The notes under the pieces: model-generated
Seen by the model: the letters and a program-made list of their open reading frames with translations, nothing else
Databases searched by the model: none
What the model was told of the DNA's origin: nothing
Translations under genes and position numbers: made by a program
DNA from: Brenneria izadpanahii
Lineage (GTDB): Bacteria > Pseudomonadota > Gammaproteobacteria > Enterobacterales > Enterobacteriaceae
Direction of reading: 5' to 3'
Length of the DNA: 64,000 bases
Assembly: GCF_017569925.1 (NCBI RefSeq)
Contig: NZ_CP050854.1
Span: 5,084,001 to 5,148,000, forward strand
Shown here: positions 55,383 to 63,435 of the stretch, one piece after another
Numbering within the stretch: the first letter of the stretch is position 1
Layout: every line of letters starts with the position of its first letter

Positions 55383-56003
55383 TCACGCCTGCGCCAGTTT
55401 TTCCACCAATTGCGTTTTATTCAACGGCACGCAATAACAGGGCGTATCGCGCTCAAAGCGCCAGCCTTGCGCAAGCGCGCCGGCATCCACGCTATCAAAA
55501 CCGACTTGATCCAAAAACTCGGCCACCAGCCGCTTCGCCTGCGCGTCATCACCGGCAATCGGCAACGCGCGGCGATCGGCTGCTCCCGCGGCTCTGGCGT
55601 CGCTCAGCAGATCTTTGGCATAGATGGCATTAAACGCTTTCACCACTTTCGCCCCCGGCAGCATTAGCGCCAACATCTCGCTAGTGGTGGTTTCATGATT
55701 GTCGAGCTGCGGATAGCGTCCGTCCCGATCCGGGTAGTAGTTGTTGGCGTCCATCACCACTTTTCCCTGCAAGGCATCGGCAGGCAATGTCTTCAACTGG
55801 TTAAACGGGATCGCCACCAGCACCAGATCGCCAAATGCGGCAGCCTGCTCTACCGTGCCGCCTTCGCACTTCAACGTACGCAGCGTGCTGAAAATCGTTT
55901 CCGGGCCGCGAGAGTTGCTCAGCATCACCTTATGCCCCGCTTTTATCGCCAGTTCCGCCACGCCACGACCAATAAATCCAGCGCCGATGATTCCAATGTT
56001 CAT
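55383..56003 (-). CDS. NAD(P)-binding oxidoreductase, NADPH:F420-reductase-like family
   Basis: 206-residue Rossmann protein with an N-terminal dinucleotide motif IGIIGAGFIGRGVAELA and, after the second strand, LSNSRGPE, whose Ser/Arg favour NADP. DLVLVAIPFNQL and VMDANNYYPDRDG complete the fold. E. coli and relatives lack F420, so it is likely a general NADPH-dependent reductase. Divergent from the LysR gene with 148 bp between, suggesting it is its target. Confidence 0.8.
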   Translation of the reverse strand: MNIGIIGAGFIGRGVAELAIKAGHKVMLSNSRGPETIFSTLRTLKCEGGTVEQAAAFGDLVLVAIPFNQLKTLPADALQGKVVMDANNYYPDRDGRYPQLDNHETTTSEMLALMLPGAKVVKAFNAIYAKDLLSDARAAGAADRRALPIAGDDAQAKRLVAEFLDQVGFDSVDAGALAQGWRFERDTPCYCVPLNKTQLVEKLAQA

Positions 56004-56151
56004 ATCTCACCTCTGATAAATACGTTCGATAAATCCACGATCGGTTGGTGTAATGACAATATTTGATTACGAATAACGGATAAACAGACCTTTTCTTATT
56101 ACAGAAGAAACGATATGTTTCTAATCGGGCATCGCTAGCGGAGAAAACACA

Positions 56152-57054
56152 ATGGATAAACTCACCAGCATGGCGGTTTTCATTAAGGCCGTCGACTGCG
56201 GTTCGTTCGCCGCAGCGGGTAGCCAACTCAATCTTTCGCCGCAAATGGTGGGTAAGCATGTATTGGCGCTGGAAACGCAGGTCGGCAGCACGCTGCTGCA
56301 CCGCACCACCCGCCGCCAGAGTCTGACCGAGGCCGGTCGCCTGTACTATCAAAGCTGTAAACGGGTCTTACAAGAAGCGGAAGACGCCGACCGGCTGATG
56401 GCGTCAATTCATGCCGAACCCGCCGGGCTGTTGCGGGTCAATGCGCCCGTCACTTTCGGCTCCTGCAGCCTGATGCCCGCCGTCACCCGCTATATGCGGC
56501 AGTATCCGCAGGTTCAGGTGGAGCTGACGCTTTCGGACCAGTTTGTCGATCTAATGGAAGGCGGCTATGAAGCCGTGCTGCGGATCGGTCAGCTTGATGA
56601 TTCGCCGCTGATTGCGCGCGAGTTAAGGCCTTACCGCTGCGTGGCGTGCGCCTCGCCCGCCTATCTTGCCGAACGGGGCATGCCGCTCAAGCCGACGGAT
56701 TTGCTGGAGCATGAGTGCCTGGGATTTACCTACTGGGCCAATAAGCCAACCGGGAACTGGGTCTTCGCCAAAGAGGGCAAAACCGAGCATGTGCATATCA
56801 ACAGCCGCCTGCAAATCAACGATAGCAAAGCGATGCTCAGCGCCGCGCTGGAAGGCTTCGGCATTGTATTGGGCGCGGAAGTATTGCTGAACGAGGCGCT
56901 GGCGCGCGGGGATTTGGTGCGTATATTGCCGCACTATGAAACGCCTTCACGTCCGATGCATCTGCTGTTTCACGGTGAACGCCATTTGTCGTCGCGCCTG
57001 CGCGCTTTTGTCGATTTTATCGTGCGGGAATTCAGTCCTCACCCGCAGGCATAG
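56152..57054 (+). CDS. LysR-family transcriptional regulator
   Basis: 300 residues. N-terminal winged HTH (MAVFIKAVDCGSFAAAGSQL then LHRTTRRQSLTEAG) and a periplasmic-binding-like effector domain (LLRVNAPVTFGSCSLMPAVT, then DLMEGGYEAVLRIG). It belongs to the CrgA/AaeR-like group that often controls a divergent oxidoreductase gene. It probably regulates the neighbour at 55383-56003; there is no sign that it controls the downstream ABC operon, which has its own regulator. Confidence 0.9.
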   Translation: MDKLTSMAVFIKAVDCGSFAAAGSQLNLSPQMVGKHVLALETQVGSTLLHRTTRRQSLTEAGRLYYQSCKRVLQEAEDADRLMASIHAEPAGLLRVNAPVTFGSCSLMPAVTRYMRQYPQVQVELTLSDQFVDLMEGGYEAVLRIGQLDDSPLIARELRPYRCVACASPAYLAERGMPLKPTDLLEHECLGFTYWANKPTGNWVFAKEGKTEHVHINSRLQINDSKAMLSAALEGFGIVLGAEVLLNEALARGDLVRILPHYETPSRPMHLLFHGERHLSSRLRAFVDFIVREFSPHPQA

Positions 57055-57110
57055 CCGACGCCGCGTCCCGCCTGGCCGTCCGGCAAATCCGTTTTTAGCA
57101 CAATTTTTTC

Positions 57111-57127
57111 TGCACAATAAAGGGGCA
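57111..57127 (+). promoter_or_regulatory. candidate NtrC binding site
   Basis: TGCACAATAAAGGGGCA compared with the NtrC consensus TGCACY-N5-RGTGCA agrees at all but two defined positions. It lies about 165 bp upstream of the sigma-54-like element, a normal enhancer distance. Confidence 0.4.
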
Positions 57128-57278
57128 CCGGCGCACTACCGACAAACAAAGCGGATAACGTTTATCCCCCTGCGCTGAGGATTTACTTCTCTGGCCCCGA
57201 TCCACAACCCATTAATTTTTACTTTAATAACAATAAGATAATTATTATCTCTTTAGTGTATTTCCCTATCTGACAGAC

Positions 57279-57294
57279 TGGCACGCATCATGCT
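57279..57294 (+). promoter_or_regulatory. sigma-54 (-24/-12) promoter of the transporter/amidohydrolase operon
   Basis: TGGCACGCATCATGCT against the consensus TGGCACG-N4-TTGCW differs at one position only (A for the first T of TTGC). The -24 GG is at 57280-57281 and the -12 GC at 57292-57293. Expected transcript start near 57304, about 50 bases before the first gene. Confidence 0.75.
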
Positions 57295-57301
57295 TATGTA
57301 A

Positions 57302-57326
57302 TTTCATGCAAGTTACTTGAATGAAA
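57302..57326. promoter_or_regulatory. palindromic operator, copy 1 (CAAGTTACTTG core)
   Basis: TTTCAT-G-CAAGT-T-ACTTG-A-ATGAAA: arms of 12 with a single mismatch, centred at 57314. It covers the predicted transcript start of the sigma-54 promoter. The same core and flank recur at 63390, before the second transcription unit. Confidence 0.7.
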
Positions 57327-57354
57327 TGAATGCCACTTTCACCAGGGGAATACC

Positions 57355-58212
57355 ATGATACGACGCAAGTTCACCACCGCCTTTTGCGCATCCGCACTGT
57401 GTGTTGCCAGCGCCCTTGCCTTTCCCGCTCACAGCGCCGATTTGCTGGATAGGATCAGCGCCGGTAAAACCATTACCATCGCCACCGAAGCCCGCTATGC
57501 GCCGTTTGAGTACGTGCAGGACGGGAAAATCGTCGGTTACGACGTTGACCTGATGAACCATATTCTGCAAAAACAGCTGCCGGACGTGAAGGTGAAGCAG
57601 TTGGACCTGCCGTTTCAGGGCATCCTGCCGGGGCTGGACGCGAAAAAGTTTGATTTTGTGGTGACCGCCGTCACCGTTAACAAACAGCGCGTCGCCCATT
57701 TCGCCTTTACGGTGCCGATAGCCGAATCCACCGTCGCCCTGCTTAAGCGCGAAAACGATGCTTCCATCGCCTCGCTGGACGATCTCAACGGCAAAGTGGT
57801 CGGTTCACAGGCCGGCTCCGGCCAGTTGCAGATTTTGCAGTCGTTTAACGAGCAATTAAAAGCCAGCGGCAAACCCGGCATCAAGGAAATCAAGCAGTAC
57901 GTCTCTTTTGATGAAGCCTATGCGGATTTGGCGAACCGCCGTCTTGACGGCGTCGCACAGTCGCTGGCGAATCTCGGCCCGCTAATCAAAAGCCGCCCCG
58001 GCGTATTCAGCACGCTGGAGCCGATGCTTGGCCCTACCACCTACTTTGGCTGGGTTGGACGTAAAGACGAAGACAGCGCCAGGCTGGTAAAAATGTTCAG
58101 CGACGGCATTGCCGAAGCCAACCGCGACGGCACGATGAAAGCGCTGCAGGAGAAATGGTTTGGCTTCACGATGACCGTTCCGGCGGATCAGATGCCTGAG
58201 CCGAGTCTGTAA
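57355..58212 (+). CDS. amino-acid-type ABC transporter substrate-binding protein (SBP family 3)
   Basis: Periplasmic binding protein of 285 residues with a Sec signal (FTTAFCASALCVASALAF, cleaved near AHSAD). The family-3 signature is clear: ITIATEARYAPFEYVQDGKI, then VGYDVDLMNHILQK. KFDFVVTAVTVNKQRVAHF is the usual hinge segment. There is no lipobox. It opens an operon of seven genes packed head to tail (57355-62934) behind a sigma-54-like promoter. Ligand unknown; context argues for a ureido-, carbamoyl- or guanidino-type nitrogen compound. Confidence 0.9.
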   Translation: MIRRKFTTAFCASALCVASALAFPAHSADLLDRISAGKTITIATEARYAPFEYVQDGKIVGYDVDLMNHILQKQLPDVKVKQLDLPFQGILPGLDAKKFDFVVTAVTVNKQRVAHFAFTVPIAESTVALLKRENDASIASLDDLNGKVVGSQAGSGQLQILQSFNEQLKASGKPGIKEIKQYVSFDEAYADLANRRLDGVAQSLANLGPLIKSRPGVFSTLEPMLGPTTYFGWVGRKDEDSARLVKMFSDGIAEANRDGTMKALQEKWFGFTMTVPADQMPEPSL

Positions 58213-58221
58213 GGGACGCGC

Positions 58222-58881
58222 ATGGCGGACTTTTTCGCACAGTTCCTTTCCTGGTCTCCCGTTCTGCTTAGCGGCGCCGTCACCACGGCATCGCTGTGTC
58301 TGACCGCTATCGTCGCCGGTTTTTTCGTCGGCGTGGGTATTCACCTGATGGAGCGCAGCCGGCTGCGGCTCTGCCGGGGGATCGCCGGCGCCTGGATCAG
58401 CCTGTTTCGCGGCACGCCGGTATTGGCGCAGATGCTATTGTGCTTTTATTTGCCCGGCGAACTGGGGCTGGAAATTTCCGGCTACCTGGCCGCCGTTCTG
58501 GCCCTGACGCTGAATACCGCCGCCTATCAGTCGCAAATCCTGCGCAGCGGTTTCGCCGCCATCCCGCCCGGTCAGTTGGAGGCGGCGGCGATCTGCGGTC
58601 TGAGCGCTCGACAAACCCTGTGGCGCATTCAGGTGCCGCAGGTGCTGCGCCTGACGCTGCCGTCGCTGATCTCCGAACTGATCGACGTGGTGAAAGCCTC
58701 CGCCGTGGTGTCGATCATCGCCATTACCGATCTGATGCGGGTGGGCCAACAGTTGGCCTCGTCGACCTATCAGCCGTTGCAAGTTTATATCGCCACGGCG
58801 CTGGTCTACCTGCTGCTAACCAGCCTGCTGGCGCTGGCGGGCCGCTATTTTGAACGCCGCTGGGTTAAGGAAAGAACATGA
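58222..58881 (+). CDS. amino-acid-type ABC transporter permease, first
   Basis: Permease of the HisM/GlnP family, 219 residues, about five helices. The motif SLFRGTPVLAQMLLCFYLPG and the EAA loop IPPGQLEAAAICGLSARQTL (EAAxxxG) are diagnostic. It begins 9 bp after the binding-protein gene and ends overlapping the second permease gene as ATGA. Confidence 0.92.
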   Translation: MADFFAQFLSWSPVLLSGAVTTASLCLTAIVAGFFVGVGIHLMERSRLRLCRGIAGAWISLFRGTPVLAQMLLCFYLPGELGLEISGYLAAVLALTLNTAAYQSQILRSGFAAIPPGQLEAAAICGLSARQTLWRIQVPQVLRLTLPSLISELIDVVKASAVVSIIAITDLMRVGQQLASSTYQPLQVYIATALVYLLLTSLLALAGRYFERRWVKERT

Positions 58882-59519
58882 ACGAATTGCTTCTCTACCT
58901 ACCCGACTATCTGCGCGCAATGGGCGTCACGCTGTGGATCAGCGCCTGTTCAGCCGTACTCGGCGCGCTGCTCGGCTTCGCGCTGCATGGAGCGTGCCGC
59001 AACCAGCCGGGGCTTTATGCGGCGTGGCGCTTCTATGTTTGGGCGATTCGCGGCACGCCCTACCTGGCGCAGTTGGCGGTCATTTACTTCGGTCTGCCGT
59101 CGGTCGGCGTCATGCTGAGCGCCGTCGAAGCCGCCATTTTATCGCTGACCTTATACAGCGCCGCCTACTTCAGCGAAATTTTCCGTGCCAGTTGGCAAAG
59201 CATTACCCGCGGCCAGTTGGAAGCGGCGGCGGCGCATAATATTTCGCCGTGGCGGAGCTTCTGGCATATCCAAACGCCGCAGGCGATGCGCTTTAGCCTG
59301 CCGATGCTCGGCAATCAGTTCATTCTGACCATTAAAGAGAGCGCGGTGGCATCGGTGATCACCGTCCCCGAACTCACCATGACGACGGGACAGATCGTCG
59401 CGAATACCTATACCTATGTCCTGCCCTACGCCTTGCTGATCCTGAGCTACTGGCTGCTGGCGCAGGGCGTCAGTCTGAGCGTTCGCCTGCTCGGCCGCTG
59501 GCAAACCTCGAAAGGATAA
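58878..59519 (+). CDS. amino-acid-type ABC transporter permease, second
   Basis: Partner permease, 213 residues, HisQ/GlnP family. Shows VWAIRGTPYLAQLAVIYFGL and the EAA loop ITRGQLEAAAAHNISPWRSF, where the usual Gly after EAAxx is replaced by an Asn-Ile step. Starts inside the previous stop (ATGA) and is followed 4 bp later by the ATPase gene. Confidence 0.92.
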   Translation: MNELLLYLPDYLRAMGVTLWISACSAVLGALLGFALHGACRNQPGLYAAWRFYVWAIRGTPYLAQLAVIYFGLPSVGVMLSAVEAAILSLTLYSAAYFSEIFRASWQSITRGQLEAAAAHNISPWRSFWHIQTPQAMRFSLPMLGNQFILTIKESAVASVITVPELTMTTGQIVANTYTYVLPYALLILSYWLLAQGVSLSVRLLGRWQTSKG

Positions 59520-59523
59520 CCCT

Positions 59524-60336
59524 ATGGCAGAAACGCTTATCGAACTGCGCGGCGTCGGCAAATCATTTGACGGCAACCGGGTGCTGAAAGATATCAATCT
59601 GACCGTCGAAACGGGCGAGATCGTCACGCTGATCGGCCCGTCAGGTTCCGGGAAAACCACCGCCTTACGCTGCATGAACTTTCTGGAAGCCTATGACGAA
59701 GGCGAAATCTGGATTAAAGGCCAGCTATTGGGCTACAGCGGGCCGGGGCGCGAACCGCGGCACCGCGATAGCCCGGCGCTGATTGCGGAAGTCCGCCGTC
59801 CGCTGGCCATGGTGTTTCAGCAGTTCAACCTTTGGCCGCATATGACCGTGCTGGAGAACGTGACCGCGCCGCTGGTGCTGGGGAAAAAACTACCGCGTCA
59901 GGAGGCGCGCCGGCGGGCCGCCGCCGCGCTGGCGCAGGTCGGCATGAGCGAGAAAGCCGGCGCCTGGCCGTCCCGCCTGTCGGGCGGGCAGCAGCAGCGC
60001 GTAGGCATTGCCCGCGCGCTGGCGCTGGAGCCGGAACTGCTGTTGCTGGACGAGCCGACGTCGGCGCTCGATCCCGAACGGGTCGAAGAGGTGCTGGATG
60101 TGATCAAAGCGCTGGCGCAAAAAGGCATCACCATGGTGATGGTGACCCATGAAATGTCGTTTGCCGCCCATATTTCGTCGCGCATCGTTTTTATGGCCGA
60201 CGGCGGCGTGGTGGAAAGCGGCCCGCCCGCTACGCTGTTTCGCAATCCGCAAACCGAACGCCTGCGCGCCTTTCTCGCGCCGTGGTTTCAACGCCCTTTA
60301 CAACTTGATGAGCCAGGATGCGCCGATGGTCAGTGA
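59524..60336 (+). CDS. amino-acid-type ABC transporter ATP-binding protein
   Basis: ATPase of the importer, 270 residues, PAAT (HisP/GlnQ) type. Walker A GPSGSGKTTALRCMNFLE, Q-loop MVFQQFNLWPHMTVLENV, signature LSGGQQQRVGIARA, Walker B LLLLDEPTSALDPE. The loop around residues 70-95 (SGPGREPRHRDSPALIAEV) is longer than in HisP. The 3' end overlaps the amidohydrolase start by 11 bp. Confidence 0.93.
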   Translation: MAETLIELRGVGKSFDGNRVLKDINLTVETGEIVTLIGPSGSGKTTALRCMNFLEAYDEGEIWIKGQLLGYSGPGREPRHRDSPALIAEVRRPLAMVFQQFNLWPHMTVLENVTAPLVLGKKLPRQEARRRAAAALAQVGMSEKAGAWPSRLSGGQQQRVGIARALALEPELLLLDEPTSALDPERVEEVLDVIKALAQKGITMVMVTHEMSFAAHISSRIVFMADGGVVESGPPATLFRNPQTERLRAFLAPWFQRPLQLDEPGCADGQ

Positions 60337-61582
60337 ACAAGGAAAACAAGCCGCAAACAGCGTCAGCCAGGCGCGTTTGCTCAACAATCTGGCCACGTTG
60401 TCGCGCTTCGGCGCGCTGGCTTCCGGCGGGGTAAACCGTCAGGCGCTCTCCGCCGACGATCTTGACGCGCGCGCCTGGCTGATCGAGCTGGCGCGATCGC
60501 TGGGCTGCGAGGTATCCACCGATGCGTGCGCCAATCTGTTTATTCGCCGCGCGGGGCTGCAAGATCTGCCGCCGGTGGTTACCGGCAGTCACATCGATAC
60601 CCAGCCGTGCGGCGGCAATCTGGACGGATGCTACGGGGTGATGGCGGGCATCGAATGCCTGAGCGCGCTCAATGAAGCCGGGATAACGACCCAAAGGCCG
60701 CTGGAAGTGGTGGTCTGGACCAACGAGGAAGGCAGTCGCTTCGCCCCCGGCGCGATGGGATCCAGCGCCTTCGTTGACCCGGAGAATCTGGCCGGCTATC
60801 TGAATAACCAGGATCGGGACGGCGTTACGGTCGGCGCGGCGCTGGCCGATTGCCACCGCCGCTTCGCCGATCTGCCGCGCCGCGACAGCTACCCGATGGC
60901 GGCATTTATCGAGCTGCATATCGAACAGGGGCCGGTGCTGGAACAGGCGGGACTGTCTCTGGCCACGGTAGCGGGCATTCAGGGCGTCAGATGGTATCAG
61001 ATCCGCTGTATCGGCCGGAGCGCCCACGCCGGCACCACGCCGATGAACCGCCGCGCAGACGCCATGACGCTGGCGCGCCGTCTGACGGATCGTATCGAAC
61101 GCGCGGTGGCCGACGCGCCGGCCGACCAGCTGCGCTTAACCTTCGGCTGCTGGCAGGTGATCCCCAACGCCATCAATACCGTGGCGGGCGAAGTCAGCTT
61201 CACCATCGATTTCCGCTCCCCCGACGACGATGCGTTAGCCCGCTTTGATGCGCTGATCGCCGGGCTTGCCGCCGAGAATGTGATTGTCACCCCATCGCTG
61301 CGCCAGCCGCCGATCGCGTTCGATGCGCGTCTGCTGGCGCAGCAACAGGCGTGCTGCGACGAGTTGGATATCCCGACCGCTAAACTTGTTTCCGGCGCGT
61401 TTCACGACGCGATGTATCTGGCCCGTCATTGCCCGACCAGCATGTTTTTCGTTCCAAGCCGCAACGGCATCAGCCATAACCCGGCTGAATATACCGATCC
61501 CCATTCGCTCTGGCTTGGCGCCAGGGCACTCGCCTGCTGTCTGACAGAACTGGCAAACCCATTAACAGGAGTCCATTCATGA
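60326..61582 (+). CDS. M20-family amidohydrolase (N-carbamoyl-amino-acid hydrolase / allantoate amidohydrolase type)
   Basis: Dinuclear-metal hydrolase of 418 residues that removes a carbamoyl or ureido group, releasing CO2 and ammonia. Metal ligands are visible in GSHIDTQPCGGNLDGCYG (His and Asp), VVWTNEEGSRF (Glu), ELHIEQGPVLE (His) and a late HNPAEYT (His). The lid/dimer domain holds HAGTTPMNRRADAM. Start chosen at 60326 for an AGGA site 7 bases upstream; ATG 60308 is possible. AllC, HyuC and beta-ureidopropionase share this fold, so the exact substrate is open. ATGA overlap with the next gene. Confidence 0.85.
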   Translation: MVSEQGKQAANSVSQARLLNNLATLSRFGALASGGVNRQALSADDLDARAWLIELARSLGCEVSTDACANLFIRRAGLQDLPPVVTGSHIDTQPCGGNLDGCYGVMAGIECLSALNEAGITTQRPLEVVVWTNEEGSRFAPGAMGSSAFVDPENLAGYLNNQDRDGVTVGAALADCHRRFADLPRRDSYPMAAFIELHIEQGPVLEQAGLSLATVAGIQGVRWYQIRCIGRSAHAGTTPMNRRADAMTLARRLTDRIERAVADAPADQLRLTFGCWQVIPNAINTVAGEVSFTIDFRSPDDDALARFDALIAGLAAENVIVTPSLRQPPIAFDARLLAQQQACCDELDIPTAKLVSGAFHDAMYLARHCPTSMFFVPSRNGISHNPAEYTDPHSLWLGARALACCLTELANPLTGVHS

Positions 61583-62277
61583 GCACTATCAACTACCCTG
61601 CCTGCTGTGAAAAAGATAACGGCACCGCACTGGGCACCAATGCCACCGCCACCTCGCCGATTTCCGCCGACGGCACGCCGACGCCCGGCGAGCTTTACAC
61701 CGTACCGGCCCGCTGCGGCCGCGCCGTACGTCTGCAAAAGGGGCAGGTTATCCGCATTATCAACACGCCGGGAAGCCAGGTGTGCGATACCTGGCTGTTC
61801 AACAGCGACGATCTGAGCGAGTTCTCCTCCATGGAACATACGCGCGCGTTCATTGACAAAATCATCCCCCAGCCGGGCGATGTCTTGGTCACCAACCATC
61901 GCCGTCCGATCGGCACGCTGCTGACCGATACCTCGCCGGGCATTCACGACACCATGATTGCCGCCTGCGATCTGTTCCGCTACAGCAATATGGGGATCAC
62001 CGAATACCACGACAGCTGCGCCGACAACATGCGTCTGGCGCTTAACGCCATCGGCCTGCGCGCCCGCGAAGTGCCGCAGCCGCTCAACCTGTGGATGAAC
62101 ACCCCGGTCAATCCCGACTACACCATCTCCTGGCTGCCTACCGTCAGCAAAGCGGGGGACTATGTAGAGATCCGCGCCGAACTAGATTGCATCGTGGTCA
62201 TGTCCGCCTGTCCGCAGGACATCGTGCCAATCAATGGTTGTAATCCTCAGCCGATTCATTTTAGTGTAATTGAATAA
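61579..62277 (+). CDS. DUF1989 (urea carboxylase-associated) family protein
   Basis: 232-residue cytoplasmic protein of the DUF1989 family, whose best-known members are the carboxyguanidine deiminase subunits CgdA/CgdB. Motifs: QVCDTWLFNSDD, EFSSMEHTRAFIDKI, HDTMIAACDLFRYSNMG, YHDSCADNMRLAL and VVMSACPQDIVPING. The Cys in the last two and in AACDLF are the obvious catalytic or metal-site candidates. In known guanidine loci two paralogues occur beside urea carboxylase and allophanate hydrolase; here only one is seen, coupled to an M20 amidohydrolase. The reaction is therefore unknown. Confidence 0.8.
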   Translation: MSTINYPACCEKDNGTALGTNATATSPISADGTPTPGELYTVPARCGRAVRLQKGQVIRIINTPGSQVCDTWLFNSDDLSEFSSMEHTRAFIDKIIPQPGDVLVTNHRRPIGTLLTDTSPGIHDTMIAACDLFRYSNMGITEYHDSCADNMRLALNAIGLRAREVPQPLNLWMNTPVNPDYTISWLPTVSKAGDYVEIRAELDCIVVMSACPQDIVPINGCNPQPIHFSVIE

Positions 62278-62343
62278 TCAGCCATGCTGCCCGCTGTCAG
62301 GCGGACGACGGGCAGCGCTTACTTTCACAATCGACAACTCGTT

Positions 62344-62934
62344 ATGAAAAAAAACGGCGATACCGGCAATACTGTATTATCCAATCTGGGCATGCGGCTA
62401 CGGCATGCCCGGCTGGCGCAGGAAATGACCTTAAAACAGCTGGCGAAGAAGGTGGAATGCTCTGAGAGCCTGCTATCCAAACTGGAAAACGAGGTGGCGA
62501 CGCCTTCTCTGGCCATGCTGCACCGCCTGGCCCACGCGCTGGAAACCAACATATCAGACCTGATGGCTGAAAACTGGGTTGCGGACTCTCCGGTGCTGAA
62601 ACCGGAACAGCGGCGGCGCAAGCGTTTCCTGCAACGTAATAAACAGGGCGGCATTGAACTGGAAAACCTGACGCACAACCATAAGGGCGGCCTGTTGCAG
62701 GGCAATATCCACATCATTGAGCCTGGCGTCGCCAGCGATGGCCTGATTGAGCACCACGGCGAAGAAATGGGATATGTGCTATCCGGCGATATCGAATTGT
62801 ATCTGGGCGAGATGACCCACCGTTTAACCGCCGGCGACTCTTTCTATTTTCCCAGCCACATCCCTCACGGTTACTGCAACATCGGTAAAACGCCGGCGCA
62901 TGTGCTGTGGGTCAATACCCCGGTCACCTTCTGA
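62344..62934 (+). CDS. XRE-family regulator with C-terminal cupin domain
   Basis: 196 residues from MKKNGDTGNTVLSNLGMRL. HTH: LRHARLAQEMTLKQLAKKVE, then CSESLLSKLENEVATPSLAM. The C-terminal cupin has LIEHHGEEMGYVLSGDIELY and FPSHIPHGYCNIG, where His and Glu could bind metal or a small ligand. Such PuuR-like proteins repress amine or amino-acid catabolic genes. The frame is open 20 codons further upstream to 62284; neither start has a clear ribosome site. Last gene of the operon and the natural candidate for binding the shared palindrome. Confidence 0.88.
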   Translation: MKKNGDTGNTVLSNLGMRLRHARLAQEMTLKQLAKKVECSESLLSKLENEVATPSLAMLHRLAHALETNISDLMAENWVADSPVLKPEQRRRKRFLQRNKQGGIELENLTHNHKGGLLQGNIHIIEPGVASDGLIEHHGEEMGYVLSGDIELYLGEMTHRLTAGDSFYFPSHIPHGYCNIGKTPAHVLWVNTPVTF

Positions 62935-63362
62935 ATCGCGTTAGCCGCATGCCGTTTCTTCCCCCCAGCCTGGCCGATGTTCATACCGCGGCCAGCGCGT
63001 AATACGGACGTTTGTTTTAAGAATAGAAATAGCCGGGCGCTCGGCATTAAAGCCGGCCTGCACTTAACCAATCCACTGCGCCGCACGGTCAATGTTTGAA
63101 CTTTTTTAGTGCGAAATCTCAACAACCTGCTCCATTTCTGCACAGCCGATTCCGGCGGCCGGCCGCATTAAGACGGCTGCGATCCGGCGGCCGGAAAATA
63201 CGCGTGGTTTTATCCGCCGCCTTTTCCGTTTCTCCACCATCGCGAATCACGGCGAATGCCCGGCCGGTGCGGCCCTAGCGCTGTTTTCACCCTCTTCGGC
63301 GCCATAGCCGAACCACGCATCCCAGCCGCCGTTTCTCCTTTCTTTAGCCACAAACAAAAAGC
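62935..63362. other. intergenic region with a GC direct repeat
   Basis: About 430 bp. TCCGGCGGCCGG occurs at 63151-63162 and again at 63183-63194. Several GC-rich hairpins are possible, none with a T run. No convincing gene or NtrC site. Confidence 0.4.
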
Positions 63363-63378
63363 AGGCATGAAATTTGCT
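63363..63378 (+). promoter_or_regulatory. sigma-54 (-24/-12) promoter of the BMP-family gene
   Basis: AGGCATGAAATTTGCT against TGGCACG-N4-TTGCW differs at two positions (A for T, T for C). -24 GG at 63364-63365, -12 GC at 63376-63377. The palindrome follows at the same relative position as in the first unit. Confidence 0.65.
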
Positions 63379-63389
63379 TTAATTAAAAT

Positions 63390-63400
63390 CAAGTTACTTG
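63390..63400. promoter_or_regulatory. palindromic operator, copy 2 (CAAGTTACTTG core)
   Basis: CAAGTTACTTG followed by AAAGAAAG, sharing CAAGTTACTTGAAwGAAA with copy 1. Centre at 63395, 19 bp after the -12 GC (21-22 bp in copy 1). Confidence 0.7.
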
Positions 63401-63435
63401 AAAGAAAGTTAATTTAATTGAATAGGAGAATAAAG

